Of a stretch of DNA of 64,000 nt, positions 1 through 9,794 are shown in pieces. The translations under genes were made by a program, and so were the position numbers. The notes beneath the pieces were generated by a model. The model made no database searches. It was not told the DNA's origin and saw nothing but the letters and a program-made list of their open reading frames with translations. Position 1 is the first letter of the stretch. The number at the start of each line of letters is the position of its first letter. The stretch comes from Aliarcobacter sp. (lineage in GTDB: Bacteria > Campylobacterota > Campylobacteria > Campylobacterales > Arcobacteraceae): positions 1 through 64,000 of the forward strand of contig JAQVLW010000004.1 of NCBI GenBank assembly GCA_028703945.1, given 5' to 3'.

Positions 1-587
1 ATAGAGCTCATTTTGACAAATACAAAGTTTTAGGAATAAATCTTATGTCAAGTCCTGGAAGTGGAAAAACTACACTTTTAGAAAATCTAGCTGATATGGT
101 TGATTTCAAATTTGCTGTTGTTGAAGGAGATTTAGAAACTTCAAGGGATGCAGATAGATTAAAAGCAAAAGGAATAAATGCAGTTCAAATACAAACAGGA
201 AGCGCTTGTCATCTTGATGCATTTATGGTTCATAAAGGTTTACATGATATAAAACTTGCTGATATTGATGTTTGTTTTGTGGAAAATGTGGGAAATCTTG
301 TATGTCCTGCTTCTTATGATGTTGGAACTCATTTAAATATTGTTTTAGTTTCAGTTCCTGAGGGCGAGGATAAAATAGTTAAATATCCAGTTATGTTTCG
401 AACAGCTGATTTAATTCTTATTACAAAAACAGATTTACTTCCTTATTTTGATTATGATATTGAAAAAGAGAAGATGGAAGCTAGAAAACTAAAACCAAAT
501 GTAGATATTTTAGAAGTAAATGTAAAAGATAAACAATCTCTTCAAAATGTAATTGATTGGATTAATTTCAAAAGAAAGATGAGATAA
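1..587 (+). CDS. hypB: Hydrogenase nickel incorporation GTPase HypB, 5' truncated by window start
   Basis: Frame stays open upstream of the listed ATG (RAHFDKYKVLGINLMSSPGSGKTTLLENL); Walker A GSGKTT; HypB-like ENVGNLVCPASYDVG; followed by hypC/hypD. Confidence 0.95.
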   Translation, partial: RAHFDKYKVLGINLMSSPGSGKTTLLENLADMVDFKFAVVEGDLETSRDADRLKAKGINAVQIQTGSACHLDAFMVHKGLHDIKLADIDVCFVENVGNLVCPASYDVGTHLNIVLVSVPEGEDKIVKYPVMFRTADLILITKTDLLPYFDYDIEKEKMEARKLKPNVDILEVNVKDKQSLQNVIDWINFKRKMR

Positions 588-591
588 AAAT

Positions 592-873
592 ATGTGTTTA
601 TCAATACCTTCAAAAATAAAAAGTATAGACCCTGTTATGAACACTTGTGTTGTTGATACTATGGGAGTTGAAAGAAGTGCTAGTTTAGATTTAATAGATC
701 AAGATGTAGTAGTTGGAGATTATGTTTTAATTCATATTGGATTTGCTATGAATAAAATAGATGAAGAGGATGCTTTAGAGTCATTAAAAGTATATAGAGA
801 AATCATAGAAAAAATGGAAGAACAAGATAGATTAGATGCCATTTTAGAATCTGAAAATTGCCCAAATAGATAA
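592..873 (+). CDS. hypC: Hydrogenase assembly chaperone HypC/HupF
   Basis: N-terminal MCLSIPSKI motif, size, operon context. Confidence 0.95.
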   Translation: MCLSIPSKIKSIDPVMNTCVVDTMGVERSASLDLIDQDVVVGDYVLIHIGFAMNKIDEEDALESLKVYREIIEKMEEQDRLDAILESENCPNR

Positions 874-874
874 T

Positions 875-2023
875 ATGATGGAAAAAGAACTACAACTAAA
901 AGATTTATATGATGGTTTTAGAGATGCAAAAACTATCAAAGCTTATCAAAAAATTATAGAAGAAGATGCAAAAAAACTAGGTCGAGATATAAATATAATG
1001 GAAGTTTGTGGAGGGCATACACATACTATTATGAAATACGGTCTTCCTCAACTTCTTCCTTCAAATATCAAGTTTATTCATGGTCCTGGTTGTCCTGTTT
1101 GTATTATGCCAAAAGAGAGAATTGACCATGCGTATATTCTTAGTTTACAAGAAAATGTAATTTTAGTAACCTTAGGAGATATGATAAAAGTTCCAGGAAG
1201 TCGTGGAAGTTTACAAGATGTAAGGGCAAAAGGTGCTGATGTAAGATTTGTTTATTCGCCACTTGATTGTATAAAAATAGCAAATGAAAATCCTTCTAAA
1301 AGAGTAATATTTTTTGCCATTGGATTTGAAACAACAACACCAATGACAGCTGCACTTTTACAAGCAGTTATAAAACAAGATATAAAAAACATAGCCTTTC
1401 ATATAAATCATGTAACAGTTCCTGAGGTTATGCGAGAGTTGATTGATAGTAGAGATGAACATGTAGATTCTTATAATAATAGAATTGATGCTTTTTTAGG
1501 ACCTTCTCATGTAAGTGTTATTAGTGGAAGTAAGATTTATGAAGAGTTTCCCAAAGATTATAAAAGACCTGTTGTAGTTTCTGGATTTGAACCTGTTGAT
1601 GTAATGCAAGCAATTTCTATGATAATAAAACAATTTATAGAAAATAGATGTGAACTTGAAATAGAGTATAAAAGATTGGTTTCTTATGATGGAAATATAA
1701 AAGCACAAGAGTTAATGAATAAATATTTTACAAAATGTATGTTTAAATGGAGAGGTTTAGGAAATATCCCAAAAAGTGGACTTGAACTAAAAGATGAATA
1801 TGCAAAATACAATGCAAAAGTAATTTATAAAGAGGTACTTCCACTTGAAGAAATAGAAGATCATAAACTTTGTATTTGTGGAGATATTTTAAGAGGAATA
1901 GCAAATCCGCCTGATTGTACGATTTTTGGAAATGCCTGTAAACCAACAAAACCAGTTGGTTCTTGTATGGTAAGTAGTGAAGGTGCTTGTAGTGCTTATT
2001 ACAAATATGGGAATTTGATATAA
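875..2023 (+). CDS. hypD: Hydrogenase formation protein HypD
   Basis: EVCGGHTHTIMKYGL, HGPGCPVCIMP, GFEPVDVMQAI motifs. Confidence 0.97.
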   Translation: MMEKELQLKDLYDGFRDAKTIKAYQKIIEEDAKKLGRDINIMEVCGGHTHTIMKYGLPQLLPSNIKFIHGPGCPVCIMPKERIDHAYILSLQENVILVTLGDMIKVPGSRGSLQDVRAKGADVRFVYSPLDCIKIANENPSKRVIFFAIGFETTTPMTAALLQAVIKQDIKNIAFHINHVTVPEVMRELIDSRDEHVDSYNNRIDAFLGPSHVSVISGSKIYEEFPKDYKRPVVVSGFEPVDVMQAISMIIKQFIENRCELEIEYKRLVSYDGNIKAQELMNKYFTKCMFKWRGLGNIPKSGLELKDEYAKYNAKVIYKEVLPLEEIEDHKLCICGDILRGIANPPDCTIFGNACKPTKPVGSCMVSSEGACSAYYKYGNLI

Positions 2024-2044
2024 AGACAACTAAGAATACAAATA

Positions 2045-2077
2045 AGTAAAAAATATAGTAAAAAATATAGTAAAAGC
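2045..2077 (+). repeat. Short tandem repeat, 12-bp unit AGTAAAAAATAT x2 plus a partial third copy, between hypD and hypE
   Basis: Direct reading: agtaaaaaatat-agtaaaaaatat-agtaaaagc. Confidence 0.85.
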
Positions 2078-2088
2078 AGAGAAAACAA

Positions 2089-3087
2089 ATGAGTAAAACA
2101 ATAACACTAGCACATGGAAACGGTGGAGCTGAAAACAATGAACTTATAACTAAAGTTTTTTATAAAGCTTTCAAAAATGACATACTAAGTAAGAGTGAAG
2201 ACGCAGCAGTTATTCAAAATGGTACTTTAGCTTTTAGTACAGATTCCTTTACAGTTAGTCCTTTGTTTTTTAATGGAGCAAATATTGGAAAACTAGCTGT
2301 TTGTGGAACTTGTAATGACTTAGCTATGATGGGAGCCAAACCAAAATATCTTACTTGTTCTGTAATCATAGAAGAAGGTTTTGAAATACGAGAGCTTGAA
2401 AAGATTGTAAAAAGTATGAAAGAGGAACTTGAAGTAAATGGAGCAATTATAGTAAGTGGAGATACAAAGGTCGTGCCACGTGGTGCTGTTGATAAGATTT
2501 TTATAAATACTACAGGAATTGGAGAAATATTATATAAAGGTATAAGTTCAAATAATATCACTGAAAATGACCTGATACTTGTAAGCCGTGATATTGGAGC
2601 TCATGGAGCTACTATTTTTGCAGCACGAGAAGGAATGGATTTAGAAACATCTCTTAAAAGTGATTGTGCTTCATTGTATCCACAAGTAAAAGCTTTGATT
2701 GATTCAGGTATTAAGATTACTGCATTAAGAGATGCCACAAGAGGTGGAGTTAGTGCTGTTTTAAATGAATGGGCAAAACAATCTGACATTTGTATAGAAA
2801 TAGAAGAAGAAAAAATCCCTATTTGTGATGAGGTAAAAGGTATTTGTGAAATTCTAGGTTTTGAAGCTATGAGTTTAGCAAATGAAGGTACTTTTGTTCT
2901 TGCAATTCCAAATGAAGATGCTTTGAAAGCATTAGAAGTTTTACAAACATTTGAGTATTCAAAAACAGCTTCAATTATAGGAAAAGTAACACAACAATAC
3001 GAACAAAGAGTAATACTAAATAGCCAATGGGGAACTAAAAGATTTTTAGATGTTCCAACTGGTGAATTATTACCAAGAATATGTTAA
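2089..3087 (+). CDS. hypE: Carbamoyl dehydratase HypE
   Basis: AHGNGGAENNELI start, AIR-synthase-like ATP-binding fold, C-terminal PRIC. Confidence 0.96.
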   Translation: MSKTITLAHGNGGAENNELITKVFYKAFKNDILSKSEDAAVIQNGTLAFSTDSFTVSPLFFNGANIGKLAVCGTCNDLAMMGAKPKYLTCSVIIEEGFEIRELEKIVKSMKEELEVNGAIIVSGDTKVVPRGAVDKIFINTTGIGEILYKGISSNNITENDLILVSRDIGAHGATIFAAREGMDLETSLKSDCASLYPQVKALIDSGIKITALRDATRGGVSAVLNEWAKQSDICIEIEEEKIPICDEVKGICEILGFEAMSLANEGTFVLAIPNEDALKALEVLQTFEYSKTASIIGKVTQQYEQRVILNSQWGTKRFLDVPTGELLPRIC

Positions 3088-3098
3088 TAAAGTAATCT

Positions 3099-4748
3099 AT
3101 GAAAATACTTTTAATTATCTCATCATTTAATAGTTTGTCTCAAAGTGTCTATTGTAAACTTAAAGAGTTAGAGTATGAAGTTTATATAAAATTTGCCATA
3201 TCAAAAGAGTTGATGATAGAAGCAGTTAATGAAATAAATCCAGATATTGTTTTTTCTCCTTTTTTAAAACAGTTTATTCCAAATGAGATTTTTGAAAACT
3301 ATCCAACTTTTGTTCTTCATCCAGGAATTATAGGAGATAGAGGTCATCATTCGCTGGACAATGCTATAAATGATGAGTTAAAAGAATGGGGAGTTGTAAT
3401 ACTAAAAGCAAATGAAGTTTTAGATGGTGGAGATATATATGCAAAAGAAACTTTTCCTATGAGAAAAACTACTAAAGCATCGCTATATAGAAATGAAGTA
3501 ACTCTTGCAACTCTAAAAGCTATGGAAGAGTTTTTAAAGAACTATCAAGATAAAAATTTTACGCCAATAAAACAAATTCTAAATCCAATACATAAAAATT
3601 TAAGCCAAGAAAATAGAAAAATAGATTGGCAAAAAGATAATACGGAGCAAATATTAAAAAAAATAAATATGTCAGATTCATATCCTGGGGTATTAGATGA
3701 AATTTTAGGAGTAAAGTGTTATTTATTTAGTGCTTTTATTGAAGATACTTTAAAAGGCAAAGCAAAAGAAATATTAGCAAAAAGAGATGGAGCTATTTGT
3801 TTAGGAACTATTGATGGCTCTATTTGGATATCTCAGATTCAAGAACTAAGCTCTTTTAAACTTCCTGCTACTTATGTACTAAAAGATAAGATAAAAGGAA
3901 TAGAAGAAAAAAGAATTCCTTTGGTAATTGAAGATGATAGAAAAAGCTTTTATGAGTTAAGAGTAAACAGACAAGATGAAATTGCTTATTTGTACTTTAA
4001 TTTTCATAATGGCGCTATGACATCAGCTCAATGTATAAAACTAAAATACGCAATTGAATATTTAAAAGAAGAGTGTAAAGTTTTGGTTTTGATGGGCGGC
4101 GATGACTTCTTTTCAAATGGCATACACTTAAATATTCTTGAAGATAGTAAAAAGCAGGGTGAAGATGGTTGGAGCAATATAAACGCTATGAATGAAGCTG
4201 TAAAAGCAGTATTAGAATGTGATGAGATTATAACAGTTGCTTCATTTGCTAAAAACTCAGGAGCTGGTGGAGTTTTTTTAGGTCTTGCTTGTGATTTTGC
4301 TATTTCAAAAGAGGGTGTTATTTTTAATCCACATTATAAAACTATGGGTTTAAGTGGAAGTGAATATCACACTTACTCTTTACCAAAAAGAGTGGGAGTT
4401 CAAAAAGCAGAAGAGTTACTAAAAAATTGCTTACCTATAAATTCAAACTATGCAAAAAAGATAAATATGATTGATGAGGTATTTTCTTGCGATGAATATG
4501 AATCAAAATTAGAAGAGTTTTGTCAAAACTTGCTTAATGATGATTTTTATGAGGATTTTATAGATAAGAAAAAAGATGAGTTAGAAGAAAATTTTTCATA
4601 TATGCAAGAATGCAAAGAAAAAGAACTTCAAATTATGTATGATGAATTTTGGGAAGAATCAAGTTCTTTTCATTCTTTGCGATATGATTTTGTACATAAA
4701 ATAAAACCATTAAATACACCAAAAAGATTAAAGGATATAAATGCATGA
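3099..4748 (+). CDS. hypX: Hydrogenase maturation protein HypX/HoxX-like (formyltransferase-like plus enoyl-CoA hydratase-like domains)
   Basis: N-terminal formyl-transferase-like HPGIIGDRGHHSLD; C-terminal crotonase-like segment (LMGGDDFFSNGIHLN, GAGGVFLGLACDFAIS); located between hypE and hypA. Confidence 0.88.
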   Translation: MKILLIISSFNSLSQSVYCKLKELEYEVYIKFAISKELMIEAVNEINPDIVFSPFLKQFIPNEIFENYPTFVLHPGIIGDRGHHSLDNAINDELKEWGVVILKANEVLDGGDIYAKETFPMRKTTKASLYRNEVTLATLKAMEEFLKNYQDKNFTPIKQILNPIHKNLSQENRKIDWQKDNTEQILKKINMSDSYPGVLDEILGVKCYLFSAFIEDTLKGKAKEILAKRDGAICLGTIDGSIWISQIQELSSFKLPATYVLKDKIKGIEEKRIPLVIEDDRKSFYELRVNRQDEIAYLYFNFHNGAMTSAQCIKLKYAIEYLKEECKVLVLMGGDDFFSNGIHLNILEDSKKQGEDGWSNINAMNEAVKAVLECDEIITVASFAKNSGAGGVFLGLACDFAISKEGVIFNPHYKTMGLSGSEYHTYSLPKRVGVQKAEELLKNCLPINSNYAKKINMIDEVFSCDEYESKLEEFCQNLLNDDFYEDFIDKKKDELEENFSYMQECKEKELQIMYDEFWEESSSFHSLRYDFVHKIKPLNTPKRLKDINA

Positions 4749-5082
4749 ATATTCAATAGTTCAATCATTACTAGAAAGTTGTGAAGAACATGCCAAAACA
4801 AATAATGCAAAAGAAGTTACGAAAGTTGTTGTAAAAATTGGAGTTTTAAGTGGAGTTGAACCTGCATTACTTCAAACTGCCTTTGATACTTTTAAAGAAA
4901 AAACCGTCTGTCATAATGCTTTGTTTATTATAAATGTTCAAAAAATAGTCATTGAATGTTTTGAATGTAATACAATTTCAACTTTGGAAAAACATGAGTT
5001 TTGTTGTCCAAAATGTGAAAGTGTAAATATAAAAGTAACAGATGGTGAAGATATGTATCTTATGAGTTTAGAATTGGAATAA
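4741..5082 (+). CDS. hypA: Hydrogenase nickel incorporation protein HypA
   Basis: MHEYSIVQSLL start and two CxxC zinc-binding motifs (CFEC, CPKC). Confidence 0.96.
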   Translation: MHEYSIVQSLLESCEEHAKTNNAKEVTKVVVKIGVLSGVEPALLQTAFDTFKEKTVCHNALFIINVQKIVIECFECNTISTLEKHEFCCPKCESVNIKVTDGEDMYLMSLELE

Positions 5083-5174
5083 AAATTATTTATTAAAAAA
5101 TAGACTTAAAAGTACGCATTTTCTCTAAACTTATGATATTATTTTTCATATATAAGCTAGTTCAAGGCTTTCAG

Positions 5175-6509
5175 ATGAAAAAAATAACTTTGGAAAGATT
5201 ACTTTATAAAAATTATTTGAAAACATCACTTGTATCAATATTTTTGATTGAGTTGTTTTTGGTATTTTTTTATTTTATAATTCATAAAAACATGATAAAT
5301 AAAAGTTCTGAATTTTTATTAAATAATGTTGAAAATTCAATCTCTTTAATTATTGGAAATCATTCTGAAATTATAAAAGAAGAGCCTATAAAAAGCCAAC
5401 CTTTAGACCATATACTTAAGTATTTTATTAAAATGAAATTACCATATGATGCAAAACTTCTTATTGTTGATAGTCGAGGAGAAATGTTATATATTGATGA
5501 AAATTTAAAAGAATTATTAAATATTCCTACTGATAAACTAAATATTCTAAATCATCAAAATCTAAAAATAGTGAATTATTTTAAAGAGATTATGAAAGAA
5601 AAAAATCGTAATAAAATAGTCCTAAATGAAAAAAATTATCTTTTATTTTCAAGAAAAATTCATATAAATTCTTTATATGTTGTAGCTTTTATTGAAGAAG
5701 ATAATATTATAAATAAAATTAATGACTTACAAAAGTATAACGATAAGTTAGCTTATATGGTTATCTCTTCCGTATTGATTTTTTATATTATGTTTTTCTT
5801 TTATCTATCTTTTAAAGCAAAAGAGTTTGTAGATAAAATAAATGCACCTTTATTAAATATAGTAGAAGTCACAAAAAATTTAGGAATAAAAAAAGACATA
5901 AAAAATCTTGAATCTTGTGGAATCTTTGAAATAGATAGATTAAGCACAAATTTTAATAATATGATGGTTGAATTAGATACAAGAACAAATAAACTTGTTT
6001 TGGAAGAAACAAAAAGAGTATATCAAGAAAAATTAGCAAATACAGACCCATTAACAGGTGCATATAATAGAAGATATTTAAATGAATTTTCTTTTGAATA
6101 TTTAAAAATAGTAAAAAGAGAAAATAAAGATTTATCTTTATTATTACTTGATTTGGATGATTTTAAAAAGATTAATGATACTTTTGGACATGAAATTGGT
6201 GATATGGTAATAAAAAAAGTAGTTGAAATATCAAAAAATAGCATAAGAGAAAGTGACTTGATTATTCGATTTGGAGGAGATGAATTTATAATTTTATTAC
6301 CAAATACAAACATTCAAAGTGCAAGAGTAGTTGCAAATAAGATTATCAATAAAATAAATGAATATAACCAAAATGATAAATTTCATTTTTCTGTAAGTAT
6401 TGGAAGTGCTCATTATCAAATTAACGATGATTCAATAGATAATATAATTTTAAGGGCAGATGAATCTTTATACGAAGCAAAAAAAATAGGTAAAAATTGT
6501 GTGGTTTAA
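5175..6509 (+). CDS. Membrane-bound GGDEF diguanylate cyclase
   Basis: Two TM segments, DPLTGAYNRRYL, FGGDEFIILLPN; start moved from 5133 to the ATG at 5175. Confidence 0.92.
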   Translation: MKKITLERLLYKNYLKTSLVSIFLIELFLVFFYFIIHKNMINKSSEFLLNNVENSISLIIGNHSEIIKEEPIKSQPLDHILKYFIKMKLPYDAKLLIVDSRGEMLYIDENLKELLNIPTDKLNILNHQNLKIVNYFKEIMKEKNRNKIVLNEKNYLLFSRKIHINSLYVVAFIEEDNIINKINDLQKYNDKLAYMVISSVLIFYIMFFFYLSFKAKEFVDKINAPLLNIVEVTKNLGIKKDIKNLESCGIFEIDRLSTNFNNMMVELDTRTNKLVLEETKRVYQEKLANTDPLTGAYNRRYLNEFSFEYLKIVKRENKDLSLLLLDLDDFKKINDTFGHEIGDMVIKKVVEISKNSIRESDLIIRFGGDEFIILLPNTNIQSARVVANKIINKINEYNQNDKFHFSVSIGSAHYQINDDSIDNIILRADESLYEAKKIGKNCVV

Positions 6510-6589
6510 AAAAAAATAATAATTATTCATTTATTGATTGTTAACCAATCTTTACTAAAATAATAAGATATACAAAGAGGAAATATAAT

Positions 6590-7000
6590 ATGTTATTAAT
6601 GAAATTACAATCAAAAGAGAAATTTTCTTTTTTACAATTGGCTCACTATCTAGCACGAATTGACAATAAATATGGACAAAAAGAAGAAGAAATTATTTTA
6701 GAATATTGTACTGAAATGGGAATTGAGAATTTAGATAATTTTGATTTTGATAACTTTAGTTTAGAAAAAATATTAAATGATTTTAAATCAGAAACAAGTA
6801 AAAAAATTGTTATTTTAGAATTGATGATTTTAATTCATATTGACCACTCTTTTAATTTAAATGAAAAAATATTAATACAAAAAATTTCAGATAGTTTTGG
6901 AATAGATATATCTGATGTAAATGATTATTCTCAATGGGGAAAATCAGTCGCTATGTTATATGAAGTTGCTAAAATATTTATAAATGAAAAGAATATATGA
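6590..7000 (+). CDS. Small acidic helical protein, possibly TerB-like
   Basis: Intact ORF with SD gaggaa; TerB-like helical pattern is only a visual impression. Confidence 0.55.
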   Translation: MLLMKLQSKEKFSFLQLAHYLARIDNKYGQKEEEIILEYCTEMGIENLDNFDFDNFSLEKILNDFKSETSKKIVILELMILIHIDHSFNLNEKILIQKISDSFGIDISDVNDYSQWGKSVAMLYEVAKIFINEKNI

Positions 7001-7052
7001 CAATATACATAATTTAAATTCTAATACTAGGAATTTTAGATAAAATAACTAC

Positions 7053-7253
7053 ATGGAAATAATAGAAACACTAAATAGTAAAATTGATAAATTAATTCAC
7101 GATTATGATAAATTAAGATTAGAAAATCTAGCACTTCAACAAGAATTAGATTCTATGAAAAATGAAAATGATGAACTAATAAGAAATAATCAAGATATGT
7201 TTCTACGAATAGATAGTACATTAACATTAATAAAGGCACGAAATCGTGAATAA
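7053..7253 (+). CDS. Small coiled-coil protein (ZapB-like heptads)
   Basis: 66 aa, Leu/Glu/Asn heptad pattern; overlaps the next ORF. Confidence 0.55.
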   Translation: MEIIETLNSKIDKLIHDYDKLRLENLALQQELDSMKNENDELIRNNQDMFLRIDSTLTLIKARNRE

Positions 7254-7455
7254 AGAGGTTACTTTTCATATAAATAATATGGCATATACTATAAATGTTG
7301 ATGAAACTATATATAAAGAGCTTTCTAAATATTTAAATTTAGAAAAGAACAATGATACTAGAGATTTACTAGCAGCTTACATACGATTATCTCAAGAATA
7401 TAATATTTTTAAAAAAGATATTGAAGATATAACAACCAAACTTTCAAGGTTTTAA
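7246..7455 (+). CDS. Small conserved-type hypothetical protein (possibly ZapA-like)
   Basis: 69 aa, overlaps the upstream ORF by 8 nt, part of a tight gene run into priA. Confidence 0.55.
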   Translation: MNKEVTFHINNMAYTINVDETIYKELSKYLNLEKNNDTRDLLAAYIRLSQEYNIFKKDIEDITTKLSRF

Positions 7456-7456
7456 A

Positions 7457-7888
7457 ATCAAAGGTTTTTCACTACTAGAAATTATAATTGCTATAATTTT
7501 AATAGCTATTATTACCTCTTTTGCAATTCCTAAATTTACAAATATAAATTACAATACAAATATTTCTACTTTAAAATCTCAATTAGCTTTAATTCAAAAT
7601 GGAATTGTAAAATATAAAAATAGAAATATTTTACTTTCAAATAATGAAGAACTAATCATTTTAGATGATGTTACACAAAATAGTAGTGGTGAAAAACTTT
7701 TTTCCAAAGTAATAGAATTTTCAATAGTTTCAACAAATAATACAAAAAGAGAATCTGGAATGTGGGCAAAAATGGCTAATAATTCTTATGCATTTTATCT
7801 TCTGCGGGATAAAAGTGCTCTGTTTTCATTTGAAAATGGAATATTTTTATGTAAAAGTAATGAAGAATTATGTAGAGAGATTGAATAA
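7457..7888 (+). CDS. Type IV prepilin/pseudopilin-like protein with a putative non-canonical ATC start
   Basis: Open frame absent from the ORF track. Read as (M)KGFSLLEIIIAIILIAIITSFAIPKFTN...REIE-stop, the classic prepilin cleavage motif G^FSLLE. AAGG lies 7 nt upstream of the ATC; no in-frame ATG/GTG/TTG lies between the upstream stop (7430) and the motif. Confidence 0.7.
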   Translation: MKGFSLLEIIIAIILIAIITSFAIPKFTNINYNTNISTLKSQLALIQNGIVKYKNRNILLSNNEELIILDDVTQNSSGEKLFSKVIEFSIVSTNNTKRESGMWAKMANNSYAFYLLRDKSALFSFENGIFLCKSNEELCREIE

Positions 7889-9735
7889 TGTATTATTATG
7901 AACTAGCACTTTTAAAATCGCCACTAAATAATCTTACTTTTCAAAGTGAAGAAAAAATTATACTTGGGAAAAAAGTTTTAATAAAACTAAAACAAAGAAA
8001 AAATTTAGATGAAGCAGTTGTTATAAAAGAGGTTGAAAAACCAATTTTTAAATGCAGCGATATTGTTGAAAATACAAATGAATATTTCGATGAAAAAATG
8101 CAACAAATCGCTAGTTTCGTATCTCAATATTATGTTTGTTCACTTGGTGAAGCTTTGAGTGTTTATATTCCCTTTGATGAAAATATAAATCCAATTTTTA
8201 ATGAAGAAAAATTTGATAGTAAAATAGTTTTATCAGCACAACAAGAAAAAGCAAAAGAGTTTTTAAAAGATAAAAAACAAGCACTTTTATTTGCAGATAC
8301 AGGAGCTGGTAAAACTGAAGTTTATATCAAAATAATTGAAGAGCATTTAAATGCAAATAAACAAGCAATTTTATTAATGCCTGAAATTTCCCTAACTCCT
8401 CAAATGCAAAAAAGATTAGAAAAAGTATTTGGAAAAAGTATTGCTATTTGGCATTCAAAAATTACTAAAAAGAAAAAAGAAGAGATTTTAAGAGGTTTAC
8501 AAGAAGGAAGTATTAGATTAATTGCAGGAGCCAGATCAGCACTTTTTCTGCCATATTCAAATTTGGGAGTGATTGTAGTTGATGAAGAGCATGATGACTC
8601 TTATAAAAGTGATTCAAAACCTAGATTTCATACAAAAGATTTATCTATTTATATGGCTAAAAAATTTGATTTACAGTTAGTTTTAGGAAGTGCAACAGTT
8701 TCTTCTAGCTCTTTTTTTAAAATACCTTTTTTTAGACTGGATGAGACTTATCATCAAACTAAAAAATATTATAGTTTTGAAGATAGTGAAGCAAATTTAT
8801 CTCTAAAAGTTATAGATAAAATCACAAAAACAATAGATAGTGGAAATCAAGTAATAGTATTTTTACCAACACGCGCAAACTTTAAATACCAAATTTGCAC
8901 AACTTGTGGAAAATCAGTTGAGTGTCCTTATTGTTCAGTTTCAATGAGTTTACATAAAAATGATTTAGCTCTAAAATGCCATTATTGTGGATATACACAA
9001 CAAATTCCTGATACTTGTCCTTCTTGTCATAATGGAATAATCAAAAATCTACGAGTTGGAACTGCTCAAATTGAAGAGGAATTAAAAGAAATCTTTCCAA
9101 CCAAGATAATAAAAAGATTTGACCGCGACCAAATAAAAACAAATAACCAATTAAAAACTATATTAAATGAGTTTAATAAAGGTGAAATTGATATTTTAGT
9201 TGGAACTCAAATGCTTTCAAAAGGACACGATTATCACAATGTTCGATTAGCTGTTGTTTTAGGAATAGATTCTATTTTAAATATGAATTCTTATAAAGCA
9301 AGAGAAAAAGCTCTATCTTTACTTATTCAAATATCTGGACGAAGTGGACGAAAAGGTGAGGGTGAAGTTATTATTCAAACAAAAAATGAAGGTTTTTTTA
9401 ATCACTATTTAAATGAATCAAACTATAAAGAGTTTTTAGAAAGTGAGCTAGAATTTAGACAAGAACTCTATCCACCATTTTTAAAGATGGCAAAAGTTAC
9501 ATTTTCCCATGCTAATGGAATTAAAATAAAAGATGAAATGGATTATTTCGTAAAACTTTTAAAAGATAATAAAAACATTGAAGTTGTGGGATTTGGTCAA
9601 AGTCCTATTTTTAAAATGGCAAATAAATATAGATATGAAATTCTTCTTCGTTCAAGTAATATTAAAGCACTTTTAAATGCACTTCATAGTATTCAAAGTC
9701 CAAATGCTTCAATTGATATGGATACGATTTACTAA
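7888..9735 (+). CDS. priA: Primosomal protein N' (PriA helicase)
   Basis: DTGAGKTEVYIK, VVDEEHDDSYKSD, paired Cys zinc motifs, QISGRSGRKGEGEVIIQT. Confidence 0.96.
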   Translation: MYYYELALLKSPLNNLTFQSEEKIILGKKVLIKLKQRKNLDEAVVIKEVEKPIFKCSDIVENTNEYFDEKMQQIASFVSQYYVCSLGEALSVYIPFDENINPIFNEEKFDSKIVLSAQQEKAKEFLKDKKQALLFADTGAGKTEVYIKIIEEHLNANKQAILLMPEISLTPQMQKRLEKVFGKSIAIWHSKITKKKKEEILRGLQEGSIRLIAGARSALFLPYSNLGVIVVDEEHDDSYKSDSKPRFHTKDLSIYMAKKFDLQLVLGSATVSSSSFFKIPFFRLDETYHQTKKYYSFEDSEANLSLKVIDKITKTIDSGNQVIVFLPTRANFKYQICTTCGKSVECPYCSVSMSLHKNDLALKCHYCGYTQQIPDTCPSCHNGIIKNLRVGTAQIEEELKEIFPTKIIKRFDRDQIKTNNQLKTILNEFNKGEIDILVGTQMLSKGHDYHNVRLAVVLGIDSILNMNSYKAREKALSLLIQISGRSGRKGEGEVIIQTKNEGFFNHYLNESNYKEFLESELEFRQELYPPFLKMAKVTFSHANGIKIKDEMDYFVKLLKDNKNIEVVGFGQSPIFKMANKYRYEILLRSSNIKALLNALHSIQSPNASIDMDTIY

Positions 9736-9794
9736 ATTAACCTAAAATTAGTCTTCTTTGTAGTAAAATAAATCAAAAAATAATAGGAGAAATA

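Noticed and set aside
1496-2138. Antisense ORFs (1496-1708, 1743-2138) inside hypD, and similar antisense ORFs throughout the track
   Set aside because: They lie opposite strongly recognised genes, have low-complexity or hydrophobic composition and no SD; shadow ORFs of AT-rich coding DNA.
9736-9794. priA-dapD intergenic region as a regulatory site
   Set aside because: Only AT-rich promoter-like sequence, nothing distinctive.
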